64,000 nucleotides of DNA from Methylobacillus flagellatus_A (GCF_031344055.1 NZ_JADBEN010000001.1); one strand, 5' to 3'; shown: positions 33,249 to 42,455, counted from the first letter of the stretch. Notes: a model not told the origin generated them from the letters alone. Numbers and translations: made by a program.

Positions 33249-35168
33249 TTACTTCTTGTCATCTTTGACTTCCTCGAACTCGGCATCCACCACGTCGGCG
33301 TCCACGGTCTTTTCCTGCGGTTCGGCTTGCTCGGTACCGGCTTCTGCCTGGCTCGCGGCGTAGACCTTCTCGCCCAGCTTCTGGGATGCCTCGATCAAGG
33401 CGTTGGTCTTGCTCTCAATGGCGTCCTTGTCGTCGCCCTTGACGACGTCTTCGAGCTCCTGCACAGCCTTCTCGATGACTTCCTTCTCGGCGGCGTCGAG
33501 CTTTTCGCCGTGTTCGGCCAGGGACTTCTTCACGCTGTGGATCGCGCCGTCGGCGCTGTTGCGCGCGTCTACCAGTTCACGCAGCTTCTTGTCTTCATCT
33601 GCGTACTTGGCGGCGTCTTCTTCCATGCGCTTGATCTCTTCATCGGACAAACCGGAGTTGGCCTTGATGGTGATCTTGTTTTCCTTGCCGGTCGCCTTGT
33701 CCTTGGCCGACACGTGCAGGATGCCGTTGGCATCGATGTCGAAAGTGACTTCGATCTGCGGCATGCCGCGCGGTGCAGGCGGAATGTCGCTCAGGTTGAA
33801 CTGGCCCAGGCTCTTGTTGCCGGAAGCGACTTCGCGCTCGCCCTGTAGCACGTGGATGGTCACGGCGGACTGGTTGTCGTCGGCAGTGGAGAACACTTGC
33901 GATGCCTTGGTCGGGATCGTGGTGTTCTTCTGGATCAGCTTGGTCATCACGCCGCCCAGGGTTTCGATGCCCAGGGAAAGTGGGGTGACGTCGAGCAGCA
34001 ACACGTCCTTCACGTCGCCTTGCAGCACGCCGCCCTGGATGGAGGCGCCGACCGCTACGGCTTCGTCAGGGTTCACGTCCTTGCGCGGCTCCTTGCCGAA
34101 GAATTCCTTCACTTTTTCCTGTACCTTAGGCATACGGGTCTGGCCGCCGACCAGGATCACGTCCTGGATGTCGGATACCTTGACGCCTGCGTCCTTCAAT
34201 GCCACTTCGCAAGGCTTGATGGAGCGCTCGATCAGGTCTTCCACCAGGCTCTCGAACTTGGCGCGGGTGATCTTCACCACCAAGTGCTTGGGCCCGGAAG
34301 CATCCGCCGTGATGTAAGGCAGGTTGACTTCGGTCTGTGTGCTGGAAGAAAGCTCGATCTTGGCCTTTTCGGCAGCTTCCTTCAGGCGCTGCTTGGCCAG
34401 CAGGTCGTTGCGCAGGTCGAGGCCGTTTTCCTTCTTGAATTCGTCGGCCAGGAAATCGATCAGGCGGTTGTCGAAGTCTTCGCCGCCGAGGAAGGTGTCG
34501 CCATTGGTGGACAATACTTCGAACTGGTGCTCGCCGTCGATCTCGGAGATTTCGATGATGGAGATGTCGAACGTGCCGCCGCCCAGGTCATACACCGCAA
34601 TCTTGCGGTCGCCTTCCTGCTTGTCGAGGCCGAAAGCCAGCGCAGCCGCAGTCGGCTCGTTGATGATGCGCTTGACTTCCAGGCCGGCGATACGGCCGGC
34701 GTCCTTGGTGGCCTGGCGCTGTGCGTCGTTGAAGTAGGCCGGCACGGTGATGACGGCCTCGGTGACTTCCTCGCCCAGGTAGTCTTCCGCAGTCTTCTTC
34801 ATCTTGCGCAGCACTTCCGCGGAGATTTGCGGAGGCGCCAGCTTGCTATCGCGCACTTCCACCCAGGCGTCGCCATTGTCTGCCTTGGTGATGGTGTAGG
34901 GCATCAGGCCGATGTCCTTTTGCACTTCCTTCTCATCGAAGCGGCGGCCGATCAGGCGCTTGACGGCGAACAGGGTGTTCTTGGGGTTGGTCACCGCTTG
35001 GCGCTTGGCTGGCGCACCAACCAGGATTTCACCGTCTTCCTGATACGCAATGATGGATGGCGTGGTGCGGGCGCCTTCGGCGTTCTCGATCACGCGTGGC
35101 TTGCCGCCTTCCATCACGGCTACGCAGGAGTTGGTGGTGCCTAAGTCAATACCAATAATTTTTCCCAT
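33249..35168 (-). CDS. dnaK: chaperone protein DnaK (Hsp70)
   Basis: 639 aa, full-length. ATP-driven Hsp70 that folds and protects proteins in the cytoplasm with DnaJ and GrpE. Visible: phosphate-binding 'IGIDLGTTNSCVAVMEGG', 'TVPAYFNDAQRQATKDAGRIAG', 'VYDLGGGTFDISIIE', 'VILVGGQTRMPKVQ', the interdomain linker region 'DVLLLDVTPLSLGIETLGGVMT', and an acidic C-terminal tail. A sigma-32-like promoter lies 54 bases or more upstream (35222-35249), so dnaK can be transcribed apart from grpE. Confidence 0.98.
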   Translation of the reverse strand: MGKIIGIDLGTTNSCVAVMEGGKPRVIENAEGARTTPSIIAYQEDGEILVGAPAKRQAVTNPKNTLFAVKRLIGRRFDEKEVQKDIGLMPYTITKADNGDAWVEVRDSKLAPPQISAEVLRKMKKTAEDYLGEEVTEAVITVPAYFNDAQRQATKDAGRIAGLEVKRIINEPTAAALAFGLDKQEGDRKIAVYDLGGGTFDISIIEISEIDGEHQFEVLSTNGDTFLGGEDFDNRLIDFLADEFKKENGLDLRNDLLAKQRLKEAAEKAKIELSSSTQTEVNLPYITADASGPKHLVVKITRAKFESLVEDLIERSIKPCEVALKDAGVKVSDIQDVILVGGQTRMPKVQEKVKEFFGKEPRKDVNPDEAVAVGASIQGGVLQGDVKDVLLLDVTPLSLGIETLGGVMTKLIQKNTTIPTKASQVFSTADDNQSAVTIHVLQGEREVASGNKSLGQFNLSDIPPAPRGMPQIEVTFDIDANGILHVSAKDKATGKENKITIKANSGLSDEEIKRMEEDAAKYADEDKKLRELVDARNSADGAIHSVKKSLAEHGEKLDAAEKEVIEKAVQELEDVVKGDDKDAIESKTNALIEASQKLGEKVYAASQAEAGTEQAEPQEKTVDADVVDAEFEEVKDDKK

Positions 35169-35221
35169 TGTCTTGATTCCTTGTGTTCTTTTGACTCTAA
35201 AAGTGGATAACTATGTTGCCA

Positions 35222-35249
35222 AAGTGGGGATAGGCGATGCGATTTCAAG
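35222..35249 (-). promoter_or_regulatory. sigma-32-type heat-shock promoter of dnaK
   Basis: On the minus strand CTTGAAA (35249-35243) is a perfect -35 for RpoH, followed after 13 bases by CCCCACTT (35229-35222), close to the CCCCATNT -10. It lies between grpE and dnaK. Confidence 0.75.
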
Positions 35250-35299
35250 CCTGGTTTGCAAAAATCATCTGCAAAATCCCGATGGCAAAGCTGGATGAT

Positions 35300-35827
35300 T
35301 TATTTTGCAACCATGACCAGCGCCGGACGCAGCACGCGTTCGTTGAGGGTGTAGCCCTTTTGCAGCACGTTGACCACGGTGTTGGCCTCGGCATCGCTTT
35401 CAACCGCGCCGATCGCCTGATGCTTGTTGGGGTCGAATTTCTCGCCGACCGGGTTGATCTCGACAATGCTGAATTTCTCGAATACGGAAGTCAGTTGCTT
35501 GGCAGTGAGCTCAACGCCGTCGCGATAGCTTTCCAGTGTGGCGGAACCCACGTTCAGTGCGGCATCCAGGCTGTCCTTGACGGCGAGCAGCTCGTTCGAG
35601 AACTTTTCCAGCGCGAACTTGCGCGCCTTGTCGATATCATCCGCTGCACGGCGGCGGATGTTTTCGCCTTCCGCCTTGGCATACAGCACGGCGGCTTGCT
35701 GCTCGGCCAGCTGGGCTTCCAGTTCGGCAATCCTGTCATCAATCGAACCTGCTGCGCCGGCTTCTTGTGCTGGAGTGGCGGCATTTTCCTGCAGGTCGGT
35801 TTCTGGCGTCTTGTCTTCGTGTTGCAT
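35300..35827 (-). CDS. grpE: nucleotide exchange factor GrpE
   Basis: 175 aa. Exchanges ADP for ATP on DnaK. N-terminal acidic, Gln/Ala-rich flexible region, then long coiled coil ('DDRIAELEAQLAEQQAAVLYAKAEGENIRRRA'), and the C-terminal beta domain with the GrpE signature ('VGEKFDPNKHQAIGAV', 'VVNVLQKGYTLNERVLRPALVMVAK'). First gene of the grpE-dnaK-dnaJ set, preceded by its own heat-shock promoter. Confidence 0.96.
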   Translation of the reverse strand: MQHEDKTPETDLQENAATPAQEAGAAGSIDDRIAELEAQLAEQQAAVLYAKAEGENIRRRAADDIDKARKFALEKFSNELLAVKDSLDAALNVGSATLESYRDGVELTAKQLTSVFEKFSIVEINPVGEKFDPNKHQAIGAVESDAEANTVVNVLQKGYTLNERVLRPALVMVAK

Positions 35828-35862
35828 GATAGTCCCTGTTGGTGATGATGTAACAACGAAGC

Positions 35863-35890
35863 AAATGGGGGTATATGCCCGGATTACAAG
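35863..35890 (-). promoter_or_regulatory. sigma-32-type heat-shock promoter of grpE
   Basis: On the minus strand CTTGTAA (35890-35884), 13 bases, then CCCCATTT (35870-35863), which matches the RpoH -10 consensus CCCCATNT. It ends 35 bases before the grpE start. Confidence 0.75.
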
Positions 35891-35940
35891 AGGGGCGGAG
35901 TAATTTTATTCGAGCGGGATTGGGTGAACCGGCTAGCGTG

Positions 35941-36909
35941 CTATTGTGCCGTGACCTGCGCCAAGGCCTCCAGCACGGCATCGACTGCCGGAACCTGGCC
36001 TTGTCCGCCCAGGTTGCTGATTTTGTGCTTGTCTTGCGCAAGCACCCCCGTCAGCCGCGGGTCGGTGTCGGTATAGATCGCCACGGTGGGTCGGTTGAGC
36101 GCAGCGGCGAGATGCACCAGGCCGGTATCGACGCCGATCGCGGCATGGCTGCTGCCGATCACGGCAGCGAGCCGGGTGAGGGACAGCCGCGGCAGCACCA
36201 CGCAGCCGGGGACGGCGCTGGCAATGCGCTGCGCGCGGGCCTCCTCGATTACGTTCCCCCAGGGCAGCACCAGTGCCAGGCCTTGACCGAGCAAGGCGTT
36301 GCCCAGCTGGGCCCAGTGGTTTTCCGGCCAGAGCTTGGAGTCGCGGCTGGTGGCGTGCAGCCCGGCAATATAACGGCTGGGCAATCCCAGCGCGGCATCG
36401 GGAGCTACGGCATGAATCCCGTAGTCCGGCGGGCTGGATGGAATGGCATAGCCCAGCGCGCGTGCCGCCAGTTCGCGGTTGCGTGCGACTGCGTGCTGGC
36501 CGCGTGCCACGGGATGGCGTTGCTGGTAGAGCAGGGCCGCCCAGGATTCCCGCGCGGATGCGCTATCCTGTCCATGATAGGCGCCACGGGCTTGCCAGCC
36601 GATCAAGGCGCTTTTCAGCAGGCCTTGGGTGTCGATGACATAGTCGTAATCGTGCGCGCGTAACTGGCGCCGCATGTGGCGGATTTCCTGCCAGGTGTTG
36701 GCCTGGAGCAAGTGTCTGCGCCAGCGCCGGACTGCGACAGTAATGACTTCGCTTACGCTCGGATGCAGCCTCGGAATGTCGGCAAAACTTTCTTCCACCA
36801 CCCAGTCTATCTCCATGCCGGGAAACATGGCCTTGATGTCCGTAATGACGGGCAGATTGTGGATGACATCACCCAAGGAAGTGGTTTTGATCATGAGCAA
36901 ACGAGGCAT
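35941..36909 (-). CDS. waaC: lipopolysaccharide heptosyltransferase I
   Basis: 322 aa from the ATG at 36909 ('MPRLLMIKTTSLGDVIHNLPVITDI'); the frame remains open further upstream but that would run into the divergent waaG. GT9 glycosyltransferase adding the first L-glycero-D-manno-heptose to Kdo2-lipid A at the inner membrane. Marks: N-terminal 'IKTTSLGDVIHNLP', 'VIDTQGLLKSALIGW' and the C-terminal ADP-heptose binding part 'AVIGSSHAAIGVDTGLVHLAAALNRPTVAIYTDTDP'. Divergent from waaG with 55 bases between starts. Confidence 0.93.
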   Translation of the reverse strand: MPRLLMIKTTSLGDVIHNLPVITDIKAMFPGMEIDWVVEESFADIPRLHPSVSEVITVAVRRWRRHLLQANTWQEIRHMRRQLRAHDYDYVIDTQGLLKSALIGWQARGAYHGQDSASARESWAALLYQQRHPVARGQHAVARNRELAARALGYAIPSSPPDYGIHAVAPDAALGLPSRYIAGLHATSRDSKLWPENHWAQLGNALLGQGLALVLPWGNVIEEARAQRIASAVPGCVVLPRLSLTRLAAVIGSSHAAIGVDTGLVHLAAALNRPTVAIYTDTDPRLTGVLAQDKHKISNLGGQGQVPAVDAVLEALAQVTAQ

Positions 36910-36964
36910 GGGCGGCATTTTCGCATACAATTCAGCTTCTTTTCCCAATTGAAGGCTAGAGCCA

Positions 36965-38140
36965 TTGAAGTTTGCTTTCCTGATCTTCAAGTATTTCCCT
37001 TATGGCGGCATGCAGCGCGACATGCTGCGCACTGCTACCCGGCTTGCCGAGGCGGGGCATTCCGTGGATATTTTCACCATGTCGTGGGACGGCCAGATGC
37101 CAAGGGAGGACCTGCCGGAAGGCAATATCCGTGCGCACATCATGCCGGGCAATGGCTGGTTCAACTTCCAGAAATACCAGGATTTCATCCGGCAGGTACA
37201 AGCCCGCATTGCGCGCGAGTTCAGTTTCGATCTGGTGGTGGGGTACAACCGCATGAGCGGCTTGGACGTATATTTTGCCGCCGACCCATGTTTTATCGAG
37301 CGGGCTCACAAGCAGCGCAATTGGCTGTATCGCCTGACGCCGCGCTACCGCTGGTTTCAGAAGATAGAGCAAGCCATTTTCTCTCCGCAGGCGAAGACTC
37401 AGATGCTGATGGTGGACATGGCGGAAAAAGCCGTATTCCAGCGCTGGTACCAGACCCAGGACGACCGCTTCCACTACATTCCGCCCTATCTTTCCGGTGA
37501 ACGCCTGCAATTGCATGACCGTGCGGAAATGCGCGCCTATCTGCGCAATGCATTCAACCTGCCGCCGGAGACGAAGATTGCCCTGCTGGTAGGCTCAGGG
37601 TTCTACATGAAGGGGCTGGATCGCGCCGTGCAGGCATTGGCGAGCTTGCCTGCCGATATGCGCAAGGATTTCAAGCTGATCGCGATCGGGCAGGACAAGC
37701 CTGCGCCGTTCATCAGGATGGCAAATAAGCTCAAGGTGGCGGACAACCTGATCATTTCACGCGGCAGGCCCGACATCCCGCAATTGATGCAAGGCGCGGA
37801 TTTCTACCTGCATCCGGCCTACCGGGAAAATACCGGGCTGGTTATCCTGGAGGCGCTGGCAAGCGGCTTGCCCGTATTGGCGACAGCTAGCTGCGGCTAT
37901 GCGGTGCATGTCCAGGAGGCCGATGCCGGGCAAGTGGTGCCGGTGCCGTTCGAACAGGCGACGTTGAACCGGATGCTGAAGGAAATGGTGGCGCTTGTAC
38001 ATGCACGGGATGCACGGTTGGAGAGGTGGCGCGACAACGGTTTGCAATATGCGCGCAGATTGATGGCGGAAAACGACGGCAGCGCCGAGGCTGCGATCAT
38101 GATGCGTATTGCCGGGCAAAAGCAGGAGGCGGCGATATGA
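36965..38140 (+). CDS. waaG: LPS core glucosyltransferase WaaG-like (GT4)
   Basis: 391 aa, TTG start at 36965 ('MKFAFLIFKYFPYGGMQRDMLR'). GT4 retaining glycosyltransferase with the family WaaG start (FPYGGMQRD), 'AADPCFIERAHKQRN', and the donor-binding 'YRENTGLVILEALASGLPVLATASCGY' (ExxxxxxxE). It transfers the first hexose onto heptose II in the cytoplasmic leaflet. Part of an operon with waaP through an ATGA overlap. Confidence 0.92.
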   Translation: MKFAFLIFKYFPYGGMQRDMLRTATRLAEAGHSVDIFTMSWDGQMPREDLPEGNIRAHIMPGNGWFNFQKYQDFIRQVQARIAREFSFDLVVGYNRMSGLDVYFAADPCFIERAHKQRNWLYRLTPRYRWFQKIEQAIFSPQAKTQMLMVDMAEKAVFQRWYQTQDDRFHYIPPYLSGERLQLHDRAEMRAYLRNAFNLPPETKIALLVGSGFYMKGLDRAVQALASLPADMRKDFKLIAIGQDKPAPFIRMANKLKVADNLIISRGRPDIPQLMQGADFYLHPAYRENTGLVILEALASGLPVLATASCGYAVHVQEADAGQVVPVPFEQATLNRMLKEMVALVHARDARLERWRDNGLQYARRLMAENDGSAEAAIMMRIAGQKQEAAI

Positions 38141-38973
38141 CGTGCGAGGTGTTGCAGTTGTCGCCGGAACTGGCGCAGGCGCTGGGGGAGGGCGATATAT
38201 TCTCCCGCGTCATGGCGCTGGATGGGGAGGTGTTCCGCGATGTGCCGGGACGCAAGACCATCCGTGTCCAGCTCGCCGGCCAGCCCTATTTCATCAAGCA
38301 GCACTTCGGCGTGGGCTGGAGAGAGATTTTCAAGAACCTGCTGGCGTTCAAGCGGCCGGTGGTGAGTGCCGTCACAGAAAAACAGGCGATAGAGAAGCTG
38401 GGCGAGATCGGCATCGCCACCACGCCATTGGCAGGTTTCGGCAGCCGGGGGTGCAGCCCGGCAAGCCGCCAGTCGTTCCTCATCACCCGCGACCTCGGCG
38501 AGATATTGTCGCTGGAGACCCTGGCGGACCAGTGGATGCAGTCGCCGCCCGAGCCGCGCTTCAAGCGCCGCTTGCTGCTCGAGGTCGCCGCCTTGGCAGC
38601 GCGCCTGCATGACAGCGGCCTCAATCACCGGGATTTCTATATCTGCCATATCTGCCTTGACCTGCCGCGGTTCAGGCACGGAGATATCCATTTGTATCTC
38701 ATAGACCTGCACCGGGTCGGAATTCGTGAGACAATCCGTCCCCAGGATCGCATGAAGGATATAGCAGCATTATATTTCTCTGCGATGAATGCGGGACTGG
38801 CTCCTAGGGATTATCTGCGTTTCCTGCGCCGTTATCGCGGCAAGCCGATCAGGCAGGTCATGCGCGAGGAGCGCGATTTCTGGCAGCAGGTGCAGGCCCG
38901 CGCAATCAAGCTTTATATCAAATTACACAAGGTCGAGCCCGGCCCGCGCCAGCTTGGCGGTGTCATCGCCTAA
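38137..38973 (+). CDS. waaP: LPS core heptose(I) kinase
   Basis: 278 aa, ATGA-coupled to waaG. Protein-kinase-like fold: Lys in 'QPYFIKQHFGVGWREIFKNLL', catalytic loop 'NHRDFYICHICLDL' (HRD) and metal loop 'LYLIDLHRVG' (DxH variant of DFG). WaaP phosphorylates heptose I of the inner core, important for outer membrane integrity and, in Pseudomonas aeruginosa, essential. Length is normal. Followed by a second kinase-like gene. Confidence 0.92.
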   Translation: MTCEVLQLSPELAQALGEGDIFSRVMALDGEVFRDVPGRKTIRVQLAGQPYFIKQHFGVGWREIFKNLLAFKRPVVSAVTEKQAIEKLGEIGIATTPLAGFGSRGCSPASRQSFLITRDLGEILSLETLADQWMQSPPEPRFKRRLLLEVAALAARLHDSGLNHRDFYICHICLDLPRFRHGDIHLYLIDLHRVGIRETIRPQDRMKDIAALYFSAMNAGLAPRDYLRFLRRYRGKPIRQVMREERDFWQQVQARAIKLYIKLHKVEPGPRQLGGVIA

Positions 38974-39005
38974 GGCGTGGCGGGTCGCGTAAAACCGGGA
39001 AATCT

Positions 39006-39233
39006 ATGCGAATGCCATTCAAGTCAGCTTGGCAGCGTTTTGACTGGAGCGCTTGCTTCAATGACGACTTGTTATTCTATTTCTTCGGCCATGGCGAGGG
39101 TGTTCGCGATGTGTCGGGACACGGCATGTCGGCCCGTTCCTGCAGCAATGCGTATTTCAAAGGGCTCCATTGCCGGTTGAAAGCCTGCTCCACCCTGATA
39201 CCGTCCGTTCGCTGGGTATCCATGCTTCCATGA
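39006..39233 (+). CDS. candidate small protein in the LPS operon (75 aa)
   Basis: ORF starting MRMPFKSAWQRFDWS with a modest GGGAAA site upstream. It fills the 196-base gap after waaP, its codon use resembles the neighbours, and its stop forms an ATGA overlap (39230-39233) with the ATG 39230 of the following kinase, the same coupling seen between waaG and waaP. Cys and aromatic rich, no membrane helix, no family recognised. If the kinase instead starts at TTG 39170 this frame is probably spurious. Confidence 0.35.
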   Translation: MRMPFKSAWQRFDWSACFNDDLLFYFFGHGEGVRDVSGHGMSARSCSNAYFKGLHCRLKACSTLIPSVRWVSMLP

Positions 39234-40714
39234 CTAGCCCCGCCACATCTTCCGCTCCTGATTTGCAGCAATATGCAAAAGGGGCTGCTTCCACAGCATT
39301 CGGCCTAGTGCTGGATGACGGCAGCGAATTGCAGTCGTTGGAGGTCGTGCGTCGTGTCCCAGGAAAGCGCTTAGTTTGCCGTGGCTTGCTGAACGGGCAG
39401 GCCATTTATGCCAAATTTTTCATTGGCAAGCAGGCGGCAAAGTATGCAGCAAGGGACAAGCGCGGCTCCATCTGGCTGGCGCAGGCCGGGATTGCAACAC
39501 CGGCCTTGCTGCTCGAGTCCCGTGTGGCGGATCAGGGGTGCGAAGTCCTGCTCTATGCAGCCGTTTCAGCCCGCAATGCCGAGCAGGTTTGGCAAGATAT
39601 TGATGCCGGGGAGCGGCTTGCGTTGGCCCGGCGCCTAGTCGCGGAGATTGCCAGGCATCACCGTGCAGGCTTGCTGCAGACGGATTTGTACCTGAAAAAC
39701 TTCCTGGCGGATGCGCAGGCCATTCATACCCTGGATGGCGACGGCATACGTCGGCTGCGCGCTTTCGGCAGGCAGCGGCAGCAATGGGACAACCTGGCGT
39801 GCCTGATCTCGAAGTTCGATGTCGATGCAGTGCCTGCCTGGTTGCCCAACCTGTTGCAACAGTATGCTGTTGCAATAGGGGATAAGCAGCCCGGTATCGG
39901 CCGTATGCAGCGCCTTGTCGCGCGGCACTGGCAAAACGACATGCGCCAGTACGCCAGGAAAGTGCAGCGCTCGTGTACCGATGTACATGTTGAGCAAACA
40001 TCCCAGCATTACCTGGCGGTCAATCGCGCCAAGGACAGCCCGGTATTGCGGCAGGCGTTGGCCGCGCCCGACGGTTTGCTCGATGCAGCAGGCGCATTGC
40101 GGCTCAAGAGCGGGAACACCTGCACCGTGGCTGCGATTGAAATTGATCAGCGCAAGATGGTGATCAAAAGGTACAATATCAAGAATTTCTGGCATGGCCT
40201 GGGCCGTGCGTGGCGGCCTTCCAGGGCGCTTGTATCATGGGCAAACGCCTTCCGCTTGCAGGTGAAGGGCATTGCCACTCCGACGGCCGTGGCCGTGCTG
40301 GAGCGCCGGTGGCTGGGTTTGCGGCGCGAGGCTTATTTGCTGACCGAGTTCGTGCATGCCTGTGATGCGGCGGAGTTCTATGCCGACGCGTCAATCGATC
40401 AGGAAGCGCGCGAGCAGGTAGCGCGGCGCATCGCCAGGCTGTTTTTCCAGTTATTTTGCCTGCAGCTGGAGCACGGCGATTTCAAGGCGACCAATGTCTT
40501 GATACATGACCAGCATCCGTTGCTGATCGATTTGGACAGCATGCGGCAACATAGGTGCAGAAAGCGGTCTGAGCGCAGGCACGTGCGCGACCTGCAGCGG
40601 TTCTTCAAGAACTGGCAGGCTGACGCCGAGACCAGCTGGTTGCTGACAAAGGCCTTCAGGGCGGTTTATACGGATGGTCGCGTGCTGGACCAGGCGGGCA
40701 TCGTAGTTAAATAA
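39230..40714 (+). CDS. LPS kinase-like protein with two tandem kinase domains
   Basis: 494 aa from ATG 39230; TTG 39170 with AAAGGG upstream is an alternative start giving 514 aa. Two WaaP/KdkA/InaA-like domains are seen. First: 'AIYAKFFIGKQAAKYAARD', catalytic loop 'LLQTDLYLKNFLAD' (QTD instead of HxD), 'IHTLDGDGI'. Second: 'KMVIKRYNIKNFWHGLGRA', 'LEHGDFKATNVLIHD' (HGD...N) and 'PLLIDLDSMRQH'. The second domain looks catalytically complete; the first keeps Asp and Asn but not His. Probable sugar kinase for the LPS core, located between waaP and the carbamoyltransferase as in Pseudomonas-type core loci. Confidence 0.8.
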   Translation: MTSPATSSAPDLQQYAKGAASTAFGLVLDDGSELQSLEVVRRVPGKRLVCRGLLNGQAIYAKFFIGKQAAKYAARDKRGSIWLAQAGIATPALLLESRVADQGCEVLLYAAVSARNAEQVWQDIDAGERLALARRLVAEIARHHRAGLLQTDLYLKNFLADAQAIHTLDGDGIRRLRAFGRQRQQWDNLACLISKFDVDAVPAWLPNLLQQYAVAIGDKQPGIGRMQRLVARHWQNDMRQYARKVQRSCTDVHVEQTSQHYLAVNRAKDSPVLRQALAAPDGLLDAAGALRLKSGNTCTVAAIEIDQRKMVIKRYNIKNFWHGLGRAWRPSRALVSWANAFRLQVKGIATPTAVAVLERRWLGLRREAYLLTEFVHACDAAEFYADASIDQEAREQVARRIARLFFQLFCLQLEHGDFKATNVLIHDQHPLLIDLDSMRQHRCRKRSERRHVRDLQRFFKNWQADAETSWLLTKAFRAVYTDGRVLDQAGIVVK

Positions 40715-40728
40715 AGCGAAAAAGACGA

Positions 40729-42447
40729 ATGATCATTCTAGGTTTATCAGGTGCGTTGGGGCATGACGCCTCGGCTGCCATTATTGTGGATGGAAAAATT
40801 GTAGCGGCCGCGGAAGAAGAGCGTTTCATCCGCGACAAGCATGCCAAGAACAAGTTTCCCCTGGAAGCGGCAAAATACTGTCTGCGCGAGGCCGGGGTGC
40901 GGCCCGAGCAGGTCGATATCGTCGCGTTTCCCTATGGCGAGATTCCATTGAGCAGCGGCGCGCGCTGGCATTATGCCAAGCGCTACTGGTATGCGCCCGA
41001 CCGCGCGCTCGATGCCATCTTCAACGGCAACCGCCGCTTCCGTCGCAACCGCGACAAATCCCTGGACTTGATGCGCGAGCTTGGCCTGACCAAGGCGCGC
41101 TTCGTGCCGGTCGAACATCACCTGGCGCATGCCAGCAGTGCCTATCACCTGAGCGGATTCAAGGAAAAGACGGCGATCGTCGGCATCGACGGCAAGGGCG
41201 AATACGCCACGACCTTCTTCGGCTATGGCGAGAACGGCAAGATCCACAAGATCAAGGAATTCTACGACCCGGACTCCCTGGGAGGCATGTACGGCGCGAT
41301 CACCGAGTACCTCGGCTTCGAGATGCTGGACGGCGAATTCAAGGTCATGGGCATGGCGCCCTATGGCGATCCCAAGCGTTACGATTTGTCGCGCCTGGCC
41401 AAGTTCGAGAATGGCGAGCTCGAGATCAATACCGATTACGTCAACGTGGTCGGCCTGCGCCGCTACAAGGAAAAAGGCAAGGGCTTCTACTTCACGCCCA
41501 AGCTGATCGAGTGGCTGGGCCCCAAGCGCCAGGGCGACGAGATCGACGACCCCTATATCCATTACGCCGCCTCCGTGCAGCAGTTGCTGGAAGACATTGC
41601 GCTGGAAATGATCGAGTACTATCTCGGCGACATCATTCGCGAGACCGGCCGCATTGCGATGGCAGGCGGCGTGGCGCTCAACGTCAAGCTCAACCAGCGC
41701 ATCATTGCCTTGTCGCATGTGAAAGAGCTGTTCGTGCAGCCTGCATCCGGCGACAACGGCACCTCGCTGGGTGCCGCCAGCTATGTGGCTGCGGAGATGG
41801 GCGAGCCGCTGGAGCCGATGCGTCATGCCTACCTCGGCCCATCTTTCACCACAGAGGAGTGCCTGGCGGCCTGCGAGGCGCATCCTGCCAAGCCCAAGTT
41901 CCAGCGCATTGAAAACGCGCCGCAGAAAGGCGCCGAAATCCTGGCAGCCGGCAACCCGCTGGCCTGGTTCCAGGGCCGTATGGAATTTGGCCCGCGCGCG
42001 CTGGGCTGCCGCAGCATCCTCGGCGATCCCAGCCATCCCGGCGTGGCCGACCGCATCAATGCGCAGATCAAGTACCGCGAGCGCTGGCGGCCGTTCTGTC
42101 CCAGCATGCTGGACCGCGTTGCGGCGGACATCCTGCAGACCGACCATCCTGCGCCTTACATGACGTTCACTTTCGATGTGGCCGAGCACTGGAAGCCGCG
42201 CATTCCAGAGGTCGTCCATGAGGACGGCACTGCACGCGCGCAGATCGTGACCAGGGAAACCAATCCGCGGTATTACGCCTTGATCGAGGAACTCGAACGC
42301 CTGCGCAATGTGCCTGTGGTGCTCAATACTTCATTGAACCGCCGGGGCGAACCGATGATTTGCAGCCCGACGGATGCACTCAATATGTTCTACGGGTGCG
42401 ATCTCGAATATCTTCTGATGGAAGATGTCCTCGTGACCAAAAACTAG
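40729..42447 (+). CDS. carbamoyltransferase, NodU/CmcH family (LPS core)
   Basis: 572 aa. N-terminal Kae1-like half ('ILGLSGALGHDASAAIIVDGKI', 'VEHHLAHASSAYHLSGF', 'GIDGKGEYATTFFGYG') binds carbamoyl adenylate; the C-terminal YrdC-like half carries 'WFQGRMEFGPRALGCRSILGDP' and 'RERWRPFCPSML'. The family transfers a carbamoyl group from carbamoyl phosphate to a sugar hydroxyl. In the LPS core cluster of Pseudomonas aeruginosa a homologue (WapO) carbamoylates heptose II, and the position next to waaP and a kinase supports the same role here. Ends at a strong terminator before edd. Confidence 0.88.
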   Translation: MIILGLSGALGHDASAAIIVDGKIVAAAEEERFIRDKHAKNKFPLEAAKYCLREAGVRPEQVDIVAFPYGEIPLSSGARWHYAKRYWYAPDRALDAIFNGNRRFRRNRDKSLDLMRELGLTKARFVPVEHHLAHASSAYHLSGFKEKTAIVGIDGKGEYATTFFGYGENGKIHKIKEFYDPDSLGGMYGAITEYLGFEMLDGEFKVMGMAPYGDPKRYDLSRLAKFENGELEINTDYVNVVGLRRYKEKGKGFYFTPKLIEWLGPKRQGDEIDDPYIHYAASVQQLLEDIALEMIEYYLGDIIRETGRIAMAGGVALNVKLNQRIIALSHVKELFVQPASGDNGTSLGAASYVAAEMGEPLEPMRHAYLGPSFTTEECLAACEAHPAKPKFQRIENAPQKGAEILAAGNPLAWFQGRMEFGPRALGCRSILGDPSHPGVADRINAQIKYRERWRPFCPSMLDRVAADILQTDHPAPYMTFTFDVAEHWKPRIPEVVHEDGTARAQIVTRETNPRYYALIEELERLRNVPVVLNTSLNRRGEPMICSPTDALNMFYGCDLEYLLMEDVLVTKN

Positions 42448-42455
42448 GCCGGGCA

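Noticed and set aside
40747..42219. 490-codon open frame opposite the carbamoyltransferase gene
   Set aside because: Antisense shadow of a gene with clear NodU-family motifs; no ribosome binding site and no family resemblance.
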